DNA of 64,000 nucleotides from Plasmopara viticola (lineage: Eukaryota > Oomycota > Peronosporomycetes > Peronosporales > Peronosporaceae). The DNA is taken from NCBI GenBank assembly GCA_001695595.3, contig MBPM02000006.1, positions 620,001 through 684,000 on the forward strand. The letters run 5' to 3'. The notes under the pieces were generated by a model. The model ran no database searches, was not told where the DNA came from, and saw only the letters and a program-made list of their open reading frames with translations. Both the position numbers and the translations under genes were made by a program. Positions 1 to 9,958 of this stretch are shown one piece after another. Within the stretch, counting starts at the first letter, position 1; each line of letters starts with the position of its first letter.

Positions 1-29
1 AGCTTTGGGACTCCTCGCCAGATGTACAA

Positions 30-1430
30 GTCATGCCAAGAATTGTGTCCGAGAGTATAGAAGATTAGACATATTTGTGACGATGGCATGCTATCCGACA
101 TGGACTCCGATAATTATTGAGAGTTTTTCGACGAGATGCAGAGCGCCAAAGACATCGTGGTTTACGTGTGGTATTTCTTATAGCTTTTCAATTAGGATTG
201 AGTGAAAGTATCCTGGGTTGCATTGTAACACAAATTTATGCAGACAATTTTTGAAAAAGCCCAGGGTATACTTCCGCATGCTCACACTTTATTTAAAGAG
301 GACAAGTTGCGTAGACAAAGAAGAACCTTGTAGTTATTATGTCAACTGAGTTATCAGGCGCTAAAAGTCAAACCATTATAACTCCGTCATGACGTACGAT
401 CCTTGCGCCGCTGCAAGCTCAAAATTGTCATATATGAAGAAGGGAAAATGATCAAACGAGCACCAAAAAGCGTTGGTAGAGCTAACTATATGACGACCAA
501 CGGAAATTTGCAGGTAATTTGACAACGTCGATTCATAGAAGCTTCAAATTTTTACGGACAGCAGTACAACAACAAGGTTGGAAAATAATGAGTTGTGTCG
601 AGCAACCTCGATCTTGTTAACGTAGTTAAATATTTCATTAATGAAGTGGTTACTGCGAATTCAGCAGTCAAGTATTTACACAAAAGATTGCACGCTTATG
701 ATTAATTATAGAGAAAATTTGAAAAGAAAGATGTCGACAGACTTAAACTGAACGAGATCACTTGCTTTCAGAACGCAGAGTACATTTATCTGCCAACTTA
801 ACTACAGTTAAAAAAGCACATGATAACTGGGCATTTCATTCGTTTTTCAGAGCTGATGAAGTAGAACAAATCAATAATCGTGGAAGCCACAATGCTGATC
901 GCGTTTTGCTAAGTGTGTGCCAGTGAAAGAGGACCAAGTCAATGACTAGACAGGATTTTTTCTATACCAATTTGCTAAGATGTCACAAGAGAGAATTGAA
1001 TCCGACGCAATTTTTTTGGCAGCTCCAAAGCGTGCGATCCCATATCACCAAGTAAAAAAAAATTGCTTGTTCCTCTCTGCATCACAAAGGACCAAACCTA
1101 TCGAGCTGTCAATGTAAATGAGGTCTGCGCAACCTTTTGTGATGAAGCTGGGTACCTTAAAGGAGATGCAAAATGATACTGTGCATGACAAAGGCGAAAA
1201 TATTTTATAACTCTAGTATCTGCGTCATCCCTCTGCGGTCATATTGATTAATCTCTCAATGCACAGAATAAAATACGCTTTGCTGTGGGTTATATGGAGG
1301 CTTGGCAAAAGACTTCGGCAATTTTCAAATTAACAGGAAAAGGAATGTACAATATCCCATGCAAGCAAGCAGGGCAAGCTTGGACTGCCGAAGTGTCACT
1401 GCTTCTCACACCCATTGCATAAATTCGTCT
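30..1430 (+). pseudogene. Helitron Rep domain remnant, unit 1
   Basis: Decayed N-terminal part of a Helitron transposase, the HUH endonuclease that nicks DNA for rolling-circle transposition. Pieces in shifting + frames follow the order expected in Helitron Rep: DIFVTMACYPTW at about 79-114 (family form DIFxTxxCNPxW), the HUH motif GILPHAHTL at 265-291 with both histidines kept, then VKYL and NEITCFQNAEY in the 620-800 area, and YLKGDAKW at about 1150-1175. Many stops and frameshifts interrupt it, so no protein is made. The helicase part follows directly. The same sequence recurs at about 19,390-20,690, and shorter related pieces lie at 7,380-8,000 and 29,690-30,380. The window starts inside the element, so its true 5' end is not visible. 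Assignment rests on motif order and spacing that I recognise, not on a search. Confidence 0.72.
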
Positions 1431-1900
1431 TCCAAATAAGCCTTATTTGTCGCAATTTGAAAGGCTATGACTTGGTCATAATCGTAACACATTGAGAGGT
1501 TTGACGTTACGGGCAAGTCTAATACATCAGCATCTCTTAGGAAAAGTACGCTTGGCAGGAGAGATTGTTATTGTGATTGCATCCAGTGAATATGCTGATC
1601 TGTTGTGGCCGAGAGGTTGCACAGCACACTCAATGTTTAAGATCTCACTAAACTTTTACACGCAATCTATATGCTTTATCGCCAGTCATTCCGCCCTGGA
1701 GGAGCTCGTTACCAAAATTAGCTTGATCATTCAGGACGCAGCTATAATGACTAACCGACATGCGTTTGATGCTGTCAATTTCCCACTGCAGGGCATACTG
1801 AACTTCGATGATGGTCTATTTGGAGAAAAATGTGCGGGCTTCTGGCTATGTAACGCGGCTTAAAATATGAATTCTCACAAAATGAAGATGTATTTAGGCT
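1431..1900 (+). pseudogene. Helitron PIF1-like helicase remnant, unit 1
   Basis: Continuation of the Helitron protein into its PIF1-family helicase. An uninterrupted stretch from 1492 to 1863 carries LLGKVRLAGEIVIVIASS, a degraded GxTAHSxFKI segment (RGCTAHSMFKISLN), and SLIIQDAAIMTNRHAFDAV, which corresponds to the Walker B region SLIIWDEAPMxxRHAFEAL. The acidic DE pair reads DA here, which would abolish ATP hydrolysis. The P-loop TGKS can be read at 1509-1520 but in a different frame, so a frameshift separates Walker A from the rest. Helicase motifs downstream of about 1,900 are not recognisable. The second large copy (19.4-20.7 kb) stops just before this domain, where a MULE and a gene fragment are inserted. 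Confidence 0.75.
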
Positions 1901-3389
1901 TGTGCTTAATTTGAAAAATCGACTAAACATACCCCTTCAATCATGGTACTTCTCACTTAATTAGGTCTATGTTGCACTATTTAGGGTGTCTTCGTGCTCA
2001 AGAATTATGGCAACAATCAGGTCCAATACTTGACGACGGGCTCGATTGCACGGCAATTATCTTACTCAGGATGCGCTCTGAGTTGGACGCTTAAAGGCAA
2101 TAGTAGCTTCGCATTAATTGTATTATAAACAAATTTTTCAATTAGTATTACTGGAGAACGAACTAGAGTCTGTATTCAAAGACAGGGTCTACCAGACACT
2201 GTACTGTTGGATAGAGACCCGCAGGCTTTTTTTGTATGGATTTTGGTAAACGCTGTAGCAGTCATATTATTGACGCTAATAGAAATGGTGGATAACCGTT
2301 TGATCGACGATACACTTTGCTGAGCATGCAAATGAATCGTACCATTCGCTGACCAAAAATTTGTCCGAAAATGCTGTCCACGTATTGACGCACTTATAAA
2401 TTCTTATGTAATTTTGGGCAATAGCGCTAAAAATAAGCCGTTTTCTTAGATTCATAAAACTTTTCCGCTTTTGAGACCACCATCTTTACATTACAGTCAG
2501 GTTAACTTGCGTGCGTCGTAAGTGGCAGTGGAAGGGATGCATTGACATTTGCCAAATATAATTTTAGCTCTTGTGGTACCCTAACAGAACTCTCATTGCA
2601 GCAAAGACTAAATTTACCATATATGTTCAAACAGGAGCTGGGCCATGAGGGTATTTGTTTCAATGCGGACAACCGAGCATTTTCATTTCGACGAAAGGAA
2701 GAAAGTCTTGATGATAGCTTAGGCACCTCGTGCTACGGTAGATTCGACTCAAAAGCTCGTTAATCACATGCTCGAGACATTCTTTAAGGTGTCAAGGGTC
2801 TCAGAGAGGCCACAACCGAACCACTTAAAAGAAGCGTCGAGTGCGTGTATTAGTTCGCTAGAGGATTGTTGCTTCTAATGATGAAGGCGTACGGCCGAGA
2901 CTTACGGTGCTCTCGATTGGTGTTTACACGTGAAATGCACGTGTACCGTTTGAACTCTCTGACAAAAAGCCTCGGGCCTTTGATGATGTGTTAGACATGC
3001 AGCGCAGGGCTCGTTACTAACTGCGCTGAAGGTTTTGAAAAGGTATTTTACGACAAGTCAAACAACATTTTTCTCGGCCGATGCAAGTGTTATAAGCGAA
3101 ATTATTCTTCGTAAATTACGTAGACGCTCATCGACGATCGCGCTAGGATTAATATTATAACCCAGCGATATTATAGATTTTAGTAATGGATTATGTGCCT
3201 GTGCAATTGGGTTGATAACATAATCGGCTAAACGAGCGGACTGTGTCATTTTAAATGGTTTGATAGATAGCCGCAGTACAAAAGGTCAGAACTTTTGATT
3301 GTGGGTCGCAGTTTGTGATGATACATGCACGTTGATTTAGACAAATCTCAGCAACGTTAGACAGTCATTACTTATAGAAAGCTTCTAAG
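1901..3389. repeat. Spacer between Helitron and effector, copy 1
   Basis: From about 2,130 onward this aligns with 23,700-25,890. Shared blocks include the stretch around 2,205-2,420 (GATAGAGACCC then the TTTGCTGAGCATGCAAATGA region), the CATTGACATTTGCCAAATAT block near 2,541, and GGTGTTTACACG near 2,920. The best preserved open stretch is in copy 2, at 24,380-24,571. I do not recognise any protein in it. Positions 1,901-2,130 show nothing I can name. It may be the decayed remainder of the Helitron between helicase and 3' end, but that is inferred from position only. Confidence 0.55.
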
Positions 3390-3763
3390 TCGAGAGAAGT
3401 ACTCATCATCCTTCGCAAGATTTATGTATATCTTTCTGAAAACGTTTACAACGCGATTAAAATCGGGAGTGTTGATTTGCGTACGCGCGTACGTTGGGGT
3501 TCCAAAAATTCTGAGTAAAATTTAATTCAGTTGATGTTTGAGGTACGCGACAGGTTTTATTCTGAATGCTTGTTGTCTCAGAATTCTCTTGCTATCCCCA
3601 CTAGAGATATAGAGATATAATGGTGCAAGATGCGAGTCATTTGAGTTGGTTCCGACGGCAGTATCTTGGAAGAATCAACCCGGGTGGCATCAACCAGTGC
3701 CAGAACAATATGCGTGATTGCGACGAACAAGATCACAGCGATCAATGGTGAGCGACAAATCAT
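3390..3763 (-). pseudogene. RxLR effector pseudogene, copy 1
   Basis: Paralogue of the effector genes at 25.9-26.27 and 42.1-42.44 kb. It begins with a conserved ATG (3763) and a clear signal peptide (MICRSPLIAVILFVAITH followed by an A-L-A type cleavage region). It then runs through the family spacer (VDSSKILPSEPTQMTR) and diverges after a frameshift near 3,610, ending at a stop at 3,578. The region that would encode the RxLR motif and the C-terminal domain (3,390-3,600) is still recognisable as DNA by comparison with 25,900-26,110, but no longer in frame. It lies on the strand opposite the Helitron remnant. RxLR proteins are secreted by oomycetes and enter host cells to alter immunity. This copy could at most give a 61-residue secreted peptide lacking the motif. 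Confidence 0.72.
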
Positions 3764-4400
3764 CTCTTGCTTGATGAAGACACGCGCGCCTTATGAGGAG
3801 CTTGGAATAAGACGAGCACCTTGTTGCTAAGCCCGCCTTTATGTACCGTGCGCCATTGTTTCGCAGGTTTTTACACGAATTCTAAGACACCTTGTTCATT
3901 AAACTCTGGCCGATGACATGTCTCCTGCTCTGGCTCTTCAGTTTAGACTAATTGCTAAACTTGCGCTGCAGAATTTATACAAAGCAGATCGGAGATACCC
4001 TCTCGGCTAAACGTATTCTTGCGATACATTGGCTGTCCCGCAGACTGAAACCTTATGCTTAGGTTTTCAGGTTGTCAGATGTTTTGGTCGCTTTACCCTT
4101 TTACTGAATCGCAAAAATTTGTCTTATCACAATCCTGATTTGAAATCGCAAATGGTTGAGCGTGAAAACGTAAAAGCTTCCAAGACCTCATAATTTATTC
4201 GTACTTTCAAAAGTCCTTGGAGTCTCGATTAGGAGCGTAGAGTCTTTCTTCGACGATCATGCCGTTGTGGGTTCTTCAGCTGTCACCATCTCGCATTTTC
4301 TACGCCAAATGGTCGCCGAAATTCCAAACTACGAGCTGCATATATAAATCACTAACTTTAAGACTGATTTGCTAAGCACATTTAGAATAAGGACACCGTC
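3764..4400 (-). promoter_or_regulatory. Upstream region shared by the effector paralogues
   Basis: Sequence 5' of the effector start, conserved at 26,272-26,760 and 42,444-43,020 and, for its first part, at 14,976-15,120. Shared landmarks read on the + strand are AAGACACGCGCGCCTTATG just above the start, a GATGACxTGTCTC-GCTCTGGC block near 3,912-3,935, and the AAGCAGATCGGAG block near 3,981. Conservation across paralogues may only reflect common descent, but the promoter of the intact copies must lie here. I could not place an initiator or TATA motif with confidence. Confidence 0.4.
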
Positions 4401-4873
4401 CTCTCATGTTATATGTAAAATTTAAATGCTACGGGTACGGAATATGGAAGAAAGAAGTAGCTATGCGCTCGCGCTCATGATCAAATATATAAGATTTAAG
4501 GTAAGGCAGAATGGTGAGAACAAGACATGCAGTCGTTCAGCGAGCAAGTGCCATTACTGGACCTGCCATGAATTATAATTCTAAAGAGCTTGTATCAGTG
4601 GCATCCACCATCACCACGCAAAACGCTGCGAATAATTGTCGGCTCTGGTGCGTCTGTAATGCAATAGTCTGCACTGACTTGTCGTCACCCCCGATAATAG
4701 TTGCCAAATTTCTCTTATGAGCACTGATACCGCACAAGCAAGTCTCAAGTATCGACTCAAATGGACATCGCAAAAGGTGACATGCTAAAGCACAAAGTCA
4801 ACGACGAAAACTAAGCAAGGAAAGTTAATTTTTTGTTTTTTTAAGAAAGGGACAAACCAATCCACAAAGGCGT

Positions 4874-4891
4874 TTATCGTGACGTCTTCGA
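4874..4891. repeat. Target-site duplication, left of SINE
   Basis: This 18 bp block matches 5,212-5,229 with three mismatches and brackets the SINE. The paralogous copies at 26.8-27.4 and 44.3 kb lack the insert at this place, which supports a true insertion. Confidence 0.6.
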
Positions 4892-5211
4892 GATTTAAGC
4901 TACCGGAACCCACGCGCTAGGACTAAGCTGTCTCTATCGCGGGATGCTGATAGCAACTCGACTAATATTGGGACCGGGTTCCGTACCCCTCATTACACTA
5001 TGGGGCTTTTTCGGATAGTGGGGCGTCCCCCATCCAACCCTTTTACTACCCAATCGGGCGCGAGTTGGTAGGGCAGTCACACACTCGGGTGTGACGTCCC
5101 GTCCACTTTAGTGACCTATCTCCGGCTTCCTTAATTCGGATCCTATGGGTATCGAACCAGGTACCTCCCCGTCCTGGGTCGAACGGCTAACCGCTCGAGC
5201 CACAGGGTCGA
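4892..5211 (-). mobile_element. tRNA-derived SINE
   Basis: About 320 bp, - strand orientation. The head (complement of about 5,117-5,209) is tRNA-like: an A-box-like TGGCTCGAGCGGTTAGC and a B-box-like GGTTCGATACC (consensus GGTTCRANTCC) at a suitable spacing for an internal RNA polymerase III promoter, with a foldable anticodon-arm region (CCGTT pairs with GACGG). The body carries several short self-complementary blocks, e.g. GTCACACACTCGGGTGTGAC (5,076-5,095). tRNA-related SINEs are known from Phytophthora (the infSINE families), but I cannot assign this to one. It interrupts the transposase remnant and is absent from the three other copies, so it arrived after the units were duplicated. Confidence 0.72.
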
Positions 5212-5540
5212 TTATTGTGGAGTCTTCGACACGAGGTATTGCGAAGTGGTTCCGTATGATCCCGACCCAACCTCGTAATCGTGCGTAATCCTTCGATGTG
5301 TGCACTTGACGTGAAAGCCCTGAAGCAATTTCCGCGACTCATACTGTCATCGAAACACTCATCTGCGCTTCATATCCAGTCAATTTTAAAAATTAATCTT
5401 GCCGCTTGCCTTTTGACCTGCATGTCCGTGTTTGCTGCACGCGAACACCATACTTCTCAAGCAATACAGGGACAACACCTTGGTCTGCGATCTTGCCGTG
5501 CTTCTCGCGCTTCTCAGATCCAACTATATCTCAATACGTA

Positions 5541-7379
5541 AGTGCATCTTAAGACCAGCGGCAGGTGTTAAAGGGGCATTGTATGTCGACTTTTCGAAAT
5601 TGTGATTGACTTTTTCTCTCCGTGCAATATTGTAATTTTATTCAACAATGTTGAAGGAAAATACCGGAACCAACCTTGTTGAGGTCTAAAATTCTTTATG
5701 ACGACTTTAGTTGTGCGGTGTTGACGGTTCAAAGCTCGCTTGAGCAACCAAATGGATCAGTTCAGGTGCGGTATATGTGCAAAAGGTCCGTGCATCAACA
5801 TGACGGCACGTTCGGATCCAAACCGAAGGTGATAATTTGTACAATTTCAAAACGGAACGTTTGATCATAATTTACTACGCACCTATTTTCATAATTGCGC
5901 TAAGTAAAAAATATTTCTTATTGGGGACGTAAACAAGTGTTTGGACATCAAGTAAGACGGCAACGAAGTCTGCACTTCATTACCCTAAATAAAAGGCGGA
6001 TTGGAGTCAGACGCGCGTTATAACACAATTGCGGAGGATCTTCTTGAGGTCAGCTGTTGACCGAGATTGAGTGGCGAGCGAGGCGAAGTCGGCGAAGGAG
6101 GATCTTGCTTGAAGAAGATTAAGAAATAACATTAAGCCGAGGACTTTTACAATTTCTTGTCTTGCAAATTAGCGCCTTACTAATGGCTTTCAACCATCTA
6201 GTGCTACCATCTAGCCAAAGATGTGGAAAAATACTGTGTGGAAGGAATGCAGCAGATGGAACGTCTAAGACTAATGAGGCAGTTCCCGTTGAAGTCATCA
6301 AGATCGACCCATAGTGTTGAACAGCTTCAATAAACATAAGCATGATTCCTGCTTTTCTCAAAAAAATCCGGAGAGGGCTTGGGCGAGGTAAAAAAAGACT
6401 ACTTAAAATAGGCGCCAAATACAGATTGTCCAAAATTATATGAGCTCAGCAGACCGACCGTAAAGCCAACGATAAAAGTGAATAAAGCACAGCGGCTTTC
6501 TCGGAAGCGTCGTGTACTGAGACTGATTGAGCAGGATCCTTAAGGGACAGTCAGATTAGAACAGAGCAGCATGTTGCTCGATGCCTGTGTCTTACGCAAA
6601 AGAGGCAAGTGATGTTAGTACCAGAAGCGCTTCGACGCACAATACCTTAATCCAATCGACTCGTACCACTTATTCCTTTCGGTCACTGCCCACTGAAGAG
6701 AAGGGAATAGAAAAAGCTCACTTATCTTGCACGTGCAAGAAAAGAGGACGCTTTACAATTACGAAGGACTTTCTTAAGGACAGAATAGACGGTTGTGATG
6801 TTGCAATTTGAAGGCTCCAGTCATCTAACTTCATACAGCTTATTTGTTGTCACGTTCGTAGATTGATTAGTGGATCGAAGGTGTAATATTAAACAAGCAT
6901 AATTTGAAATTCCCTCTTCTGCAACCAGCATCCCTTCAACTTCTTCTGCTTTACACAGAAATTTATGACACAGACAATTGAGACATACGACCAAGTATTC
7001 GCGTCGACGCCCATAGATGCAACGTGCTGAAATCAACGACGATTGGCACGACGAGACCGTGGACGGATCAACATTAACTGTACTGTACTATACTATACGT
7101 AAGGTGCTTGAAGTCATTACTTGAGCTCTCTCTATACACGTCGTGGCCACAACTTACGTCGATGATCCCGACATGCAGCGTTAAGCTCAGCAATGAAGTC
7201 GTTTTTGTTGATCCTAATTTTGTTTCACCGATCGGCCTTGTGAGCATGATGCAAGCGTATTTATCTGCTTAGCAATGTTATCGTCCGGTCACTAGAATCT
7301 AGGTGCCTAACACGGACGAAGTCGTCGTCTTTGTGTCTAGGCTCATCATAGTCCTCTTGATTAAGAAGCGTACAATTTC
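5541..7379. repeat. Repeat segment between effector unit 1 and Helitron unit 2
   Basis: Aligns with 27,870-29,690 and in its first part with 46,400-46,930. Shared blocks include the TATGACGACTTTAGTTGTGCG area (5,697), the GTGGCGAGCGAGGCGAAG block (6,071) and GACCGACCGT-AAGCCAACGA (6,452). Also present near 7,078-7,100 is a short ACTATACTATAC-like simple repeat. No protein family is recognisable in any frame. This may include the N-terminal end of the next Helitron. Confidence 0.5.
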
Positions 7380-8000
7380 TCAACTGTGTCAAAAGTAGAA
7401 GCAAGATCGATCGAAGTAGGCCTTTATCGTGAGAGCCAGATCATGCTGAGCGCATTTCTTTGAAGTGTGCGCCAGTGATATACATGGAAAGCAAGTTACC
7501 AAGACGACAACTTACCAGAATATTTTGAAGCTTGCTCGCAAAGAATCGACAAAAAGAAGATAAATCGACGCTGGAAATTTCCGGAAAATTTTAAGCGTAT
7601 AATTAACGTGTCGCCTAAACATTTTAAAAAGGTTTATCTGCAGGCTTCAAATATTTAATAACAGGGACCAGAGTCATCGTATCTTTTGTGACAATTGAGT
7701 GTGCGCAACCCTGCCTATCGACTGGGATACCCAAAACGCGATGAGGAATGAGTGTCAAACATGATTGAGGCGGCAAACCTCGAATTACCTTACCTGCGTC
7801 AACTTATTCCGACCGTACTATTTTGTGTACAATCACAGAGACACAATTTCTTTAAAAAAATTCTACTCAGGCTTGGCAAGCGAGTTCGGCGCCTCGAAAC
7901 GCGATAAAACTTCTTCAAAGCGATCTCTAGAATTGACGGATATGCCTTTCGCGACGGTCAATCAGCCGAGCAGGATGCTATGTGAGTGTTAATGATTCAA
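7380..8000 (+). pseudogene. Helitron Rep remnant, unit 2
   Basis: A second, more eroded Helitron Rep segment. The block around 7,455-7,485 (TTGAAGTGTGCGCCAGTGATA) is the same as 20,150-20,170 and encodes the family's FFEVCAS-like motif. Downstream, around 7,720-7,790, lies the stretch equivalent to the YLxxDxEWxxxxxEA motif, much better kept in its sister copy at 30,060-30,130. Many stops; not functional. It confirms that the array has a Helitron before each effector locus. Confidence 0.6.
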
Positions 8001-9958
8001 CAAGTGCTAATAAACATCATAAATTTGTTTAGCCGTCCGGTCTTTTAGCTGTTTTGACCATTACAGATTTTTTTCCAAACACACTTTAGGAATACATCCG
8101 CCCCTAGCCCCTCTGCCAAAGATTAGCCGGCTTTATAAGTCCAAATGGGCCACCTTAAGCAATTCTTGAGGCCATGACTTCGTAGAGGTCATGAGGAACA
8201 ACAAACTTAATGTATAACTATTGTGTCATTGCAACATAAGATATTATGCGCTTAGTCTGCTTTGAGAGTAGTCACGGGGCCTGCGCCTGCTCCGATGATT
8301 ATAAGCCGTCTTGCAACGGCTTTCGATCATACCGAGCTGGTTGTGCAGGCCTCGCAGAGCCACTATTTGATATGAAAAAAGCGTCAAGTATCCTGGGGTG
8401 GTCTCCACCATAATACTTTTAGTATTATCATGGAATATCTATATCAGGCACAAAGTTTGGATTCAGAAGCGAATACATGATCGCATTGCATCATTTGCAA
8501 CACTTTATTTTGCCATCGATTGTGCTTTACTTTAACTTGGTCTTGAAAGATCCAGTTCAACACTTTATGGCTGATGAATTTTGTCAATCTAAAAATTAAA
8601 TCATCATCGCTATGATCTGATGAAGGTCCAAGTACTTTTTAATTTCTGAGCTCTTCGTAGTTTTTCAGACCACGCATCTTTACGGACGATATAAAATAAA
8701 ATTCAACTTCTTCAAAAAAGCATGATATTGTTGTTTTCTGCAAAATATTGCATACAAATCGGACAACCTTTGCGTGTGTTTGCCGATGCGCTTTCGCGCA
8801 GGCTAGACTATGAGCTGACTTAAACGCAGGATTGGAAGATCTATCAACTAACACATACGCCAGACATACAAAAATGAAAGGCGATCAAGAGGCTTTGGTA
8901 CGAATCATCGTCGCAATCGAATGTCGACAGCGATCTTACTTGCATCGCTATAAAAGGTAGCCCATTTGTATCCCTATGGACTATATCCGGTCGATCCTGT
9001 CCAAATACATGTTTTGAAAAAGCGAACATAACAAGATGGATAGACTCCTCCCTATTAGTGATTATACAGGCCAAGGAGTAAGCGTTTTACCCACATATTG
9101 ATGGAACTGCTTGCACAGGTTGATAGCCACGCATGTGAGGGTCAGTAAACCCCACAAGAGAGTCAAGACCGCAGCTCAAACGTTATCTCCTTTGCAGATT
9201 TTTCAAATGCCAGCGGACAGCTGGAAGATCATAAGTCTAAATCTAATCTTAGGCTTGGCAAAAGTGAGCGGTGACACAAGTTCAGTGTTTTCGTGTGACG
9301 CTTGGGTAAGATGGTGCATCTGGCACATGTCCAGCCTCTGGCAAACAACAAGGCTACTTTAAAGTATGGCGTACAAGTATTATGAGCGATGATTGCGGTA
9401 GAGTGGATAGTCGGATAGTGATGGATAACAATTTTCTCAAAGACACAATGCGCAGTGGGCGCGCTGAAACGTCATATTTGTAAATCATTACAAATTGCAT
9501 TAAGAAGAGACAATTTTATACCGTAGAAACACCTTTTGACCGAGATGTGAACAAATGCTTAGACATATACTTCAAACGCTACGACAACATATTGTTGCCT
9601 GTGCAATTGGTTGTGCTAGCAGTTAAGAGAGATTGGAAATAGACGCACGAACATCTACATTCTAAATGGTTATTGGCACATGGGGTCTCAACTTTAAAGG
9701 CAGATCACAATTTGCGCGGAAACGAAATGAACATATCGTTGTTTGGCACATTGAAAAAAGGCAAAATTTAGTCAGGTGAATGTCAAAGAACCGTCACTGC
9801 CAACCGACTACAATGACATGTGCACCTATTGCGTATCAGCGGTGCAATTTATCGCAAGTAGGTTACTGCTCTTTAGGATAAGTAGCGAAGACAACTAAAA
9901 GTTTTAAATATCGAACGTACAGTAGAGGTCTGTTTGCTGTTATATGTATATAGATTTT
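8001..9958. repeat. Unassigned repeat segment, copy 1
   Basis: Paralogous to 30,390-31,958. Contains two small dyads also found in the sister copy: CATGAC-9 nt-GTCATG (about 8,172-8,192) and an AAGCCGT/ACGGCTT-type stem (about 8,302-8,325). Near 9,520-9,640 is the block that recurs at 31,850-31,957 and 41,367-41,472. I see no codable protein. Confidence 0.5.

Larger units (their letters stand above)
4401..5540 (-). pseudogene. ZSWIM-type (Mutator-like) transposase remnant, copy 1, split by a SINE
   Basis: Broken - strand transposase of the zinc-finger-SWIM/MULE class common in oomycetes. Its C-terminal side (4,573-4,773) reads VQTIALQTHQSRQLF and CVVMVDATDTSS, matching the family pattern of a residue run MRQxFxAFPxVVMVDATHxTN that contains the first catalytic aspartate of the RNase H-like fold. 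The N-terminal side is clearer in copy 3 (27,053-27,265): AIWGFHVKC, then THDHELGAGSYG and RRVIDSAMNDFV, typical of the FAR1-like DNA-binding region. Stops and frameshifts are frequent. Equivalent remnants sit at 16.35-16.85, 26.82-27.45 and 44.1-44.7 kb, always upstream of an effector and on the same strand. Family identification comes from pattern recognition. Confidence 0.55.
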
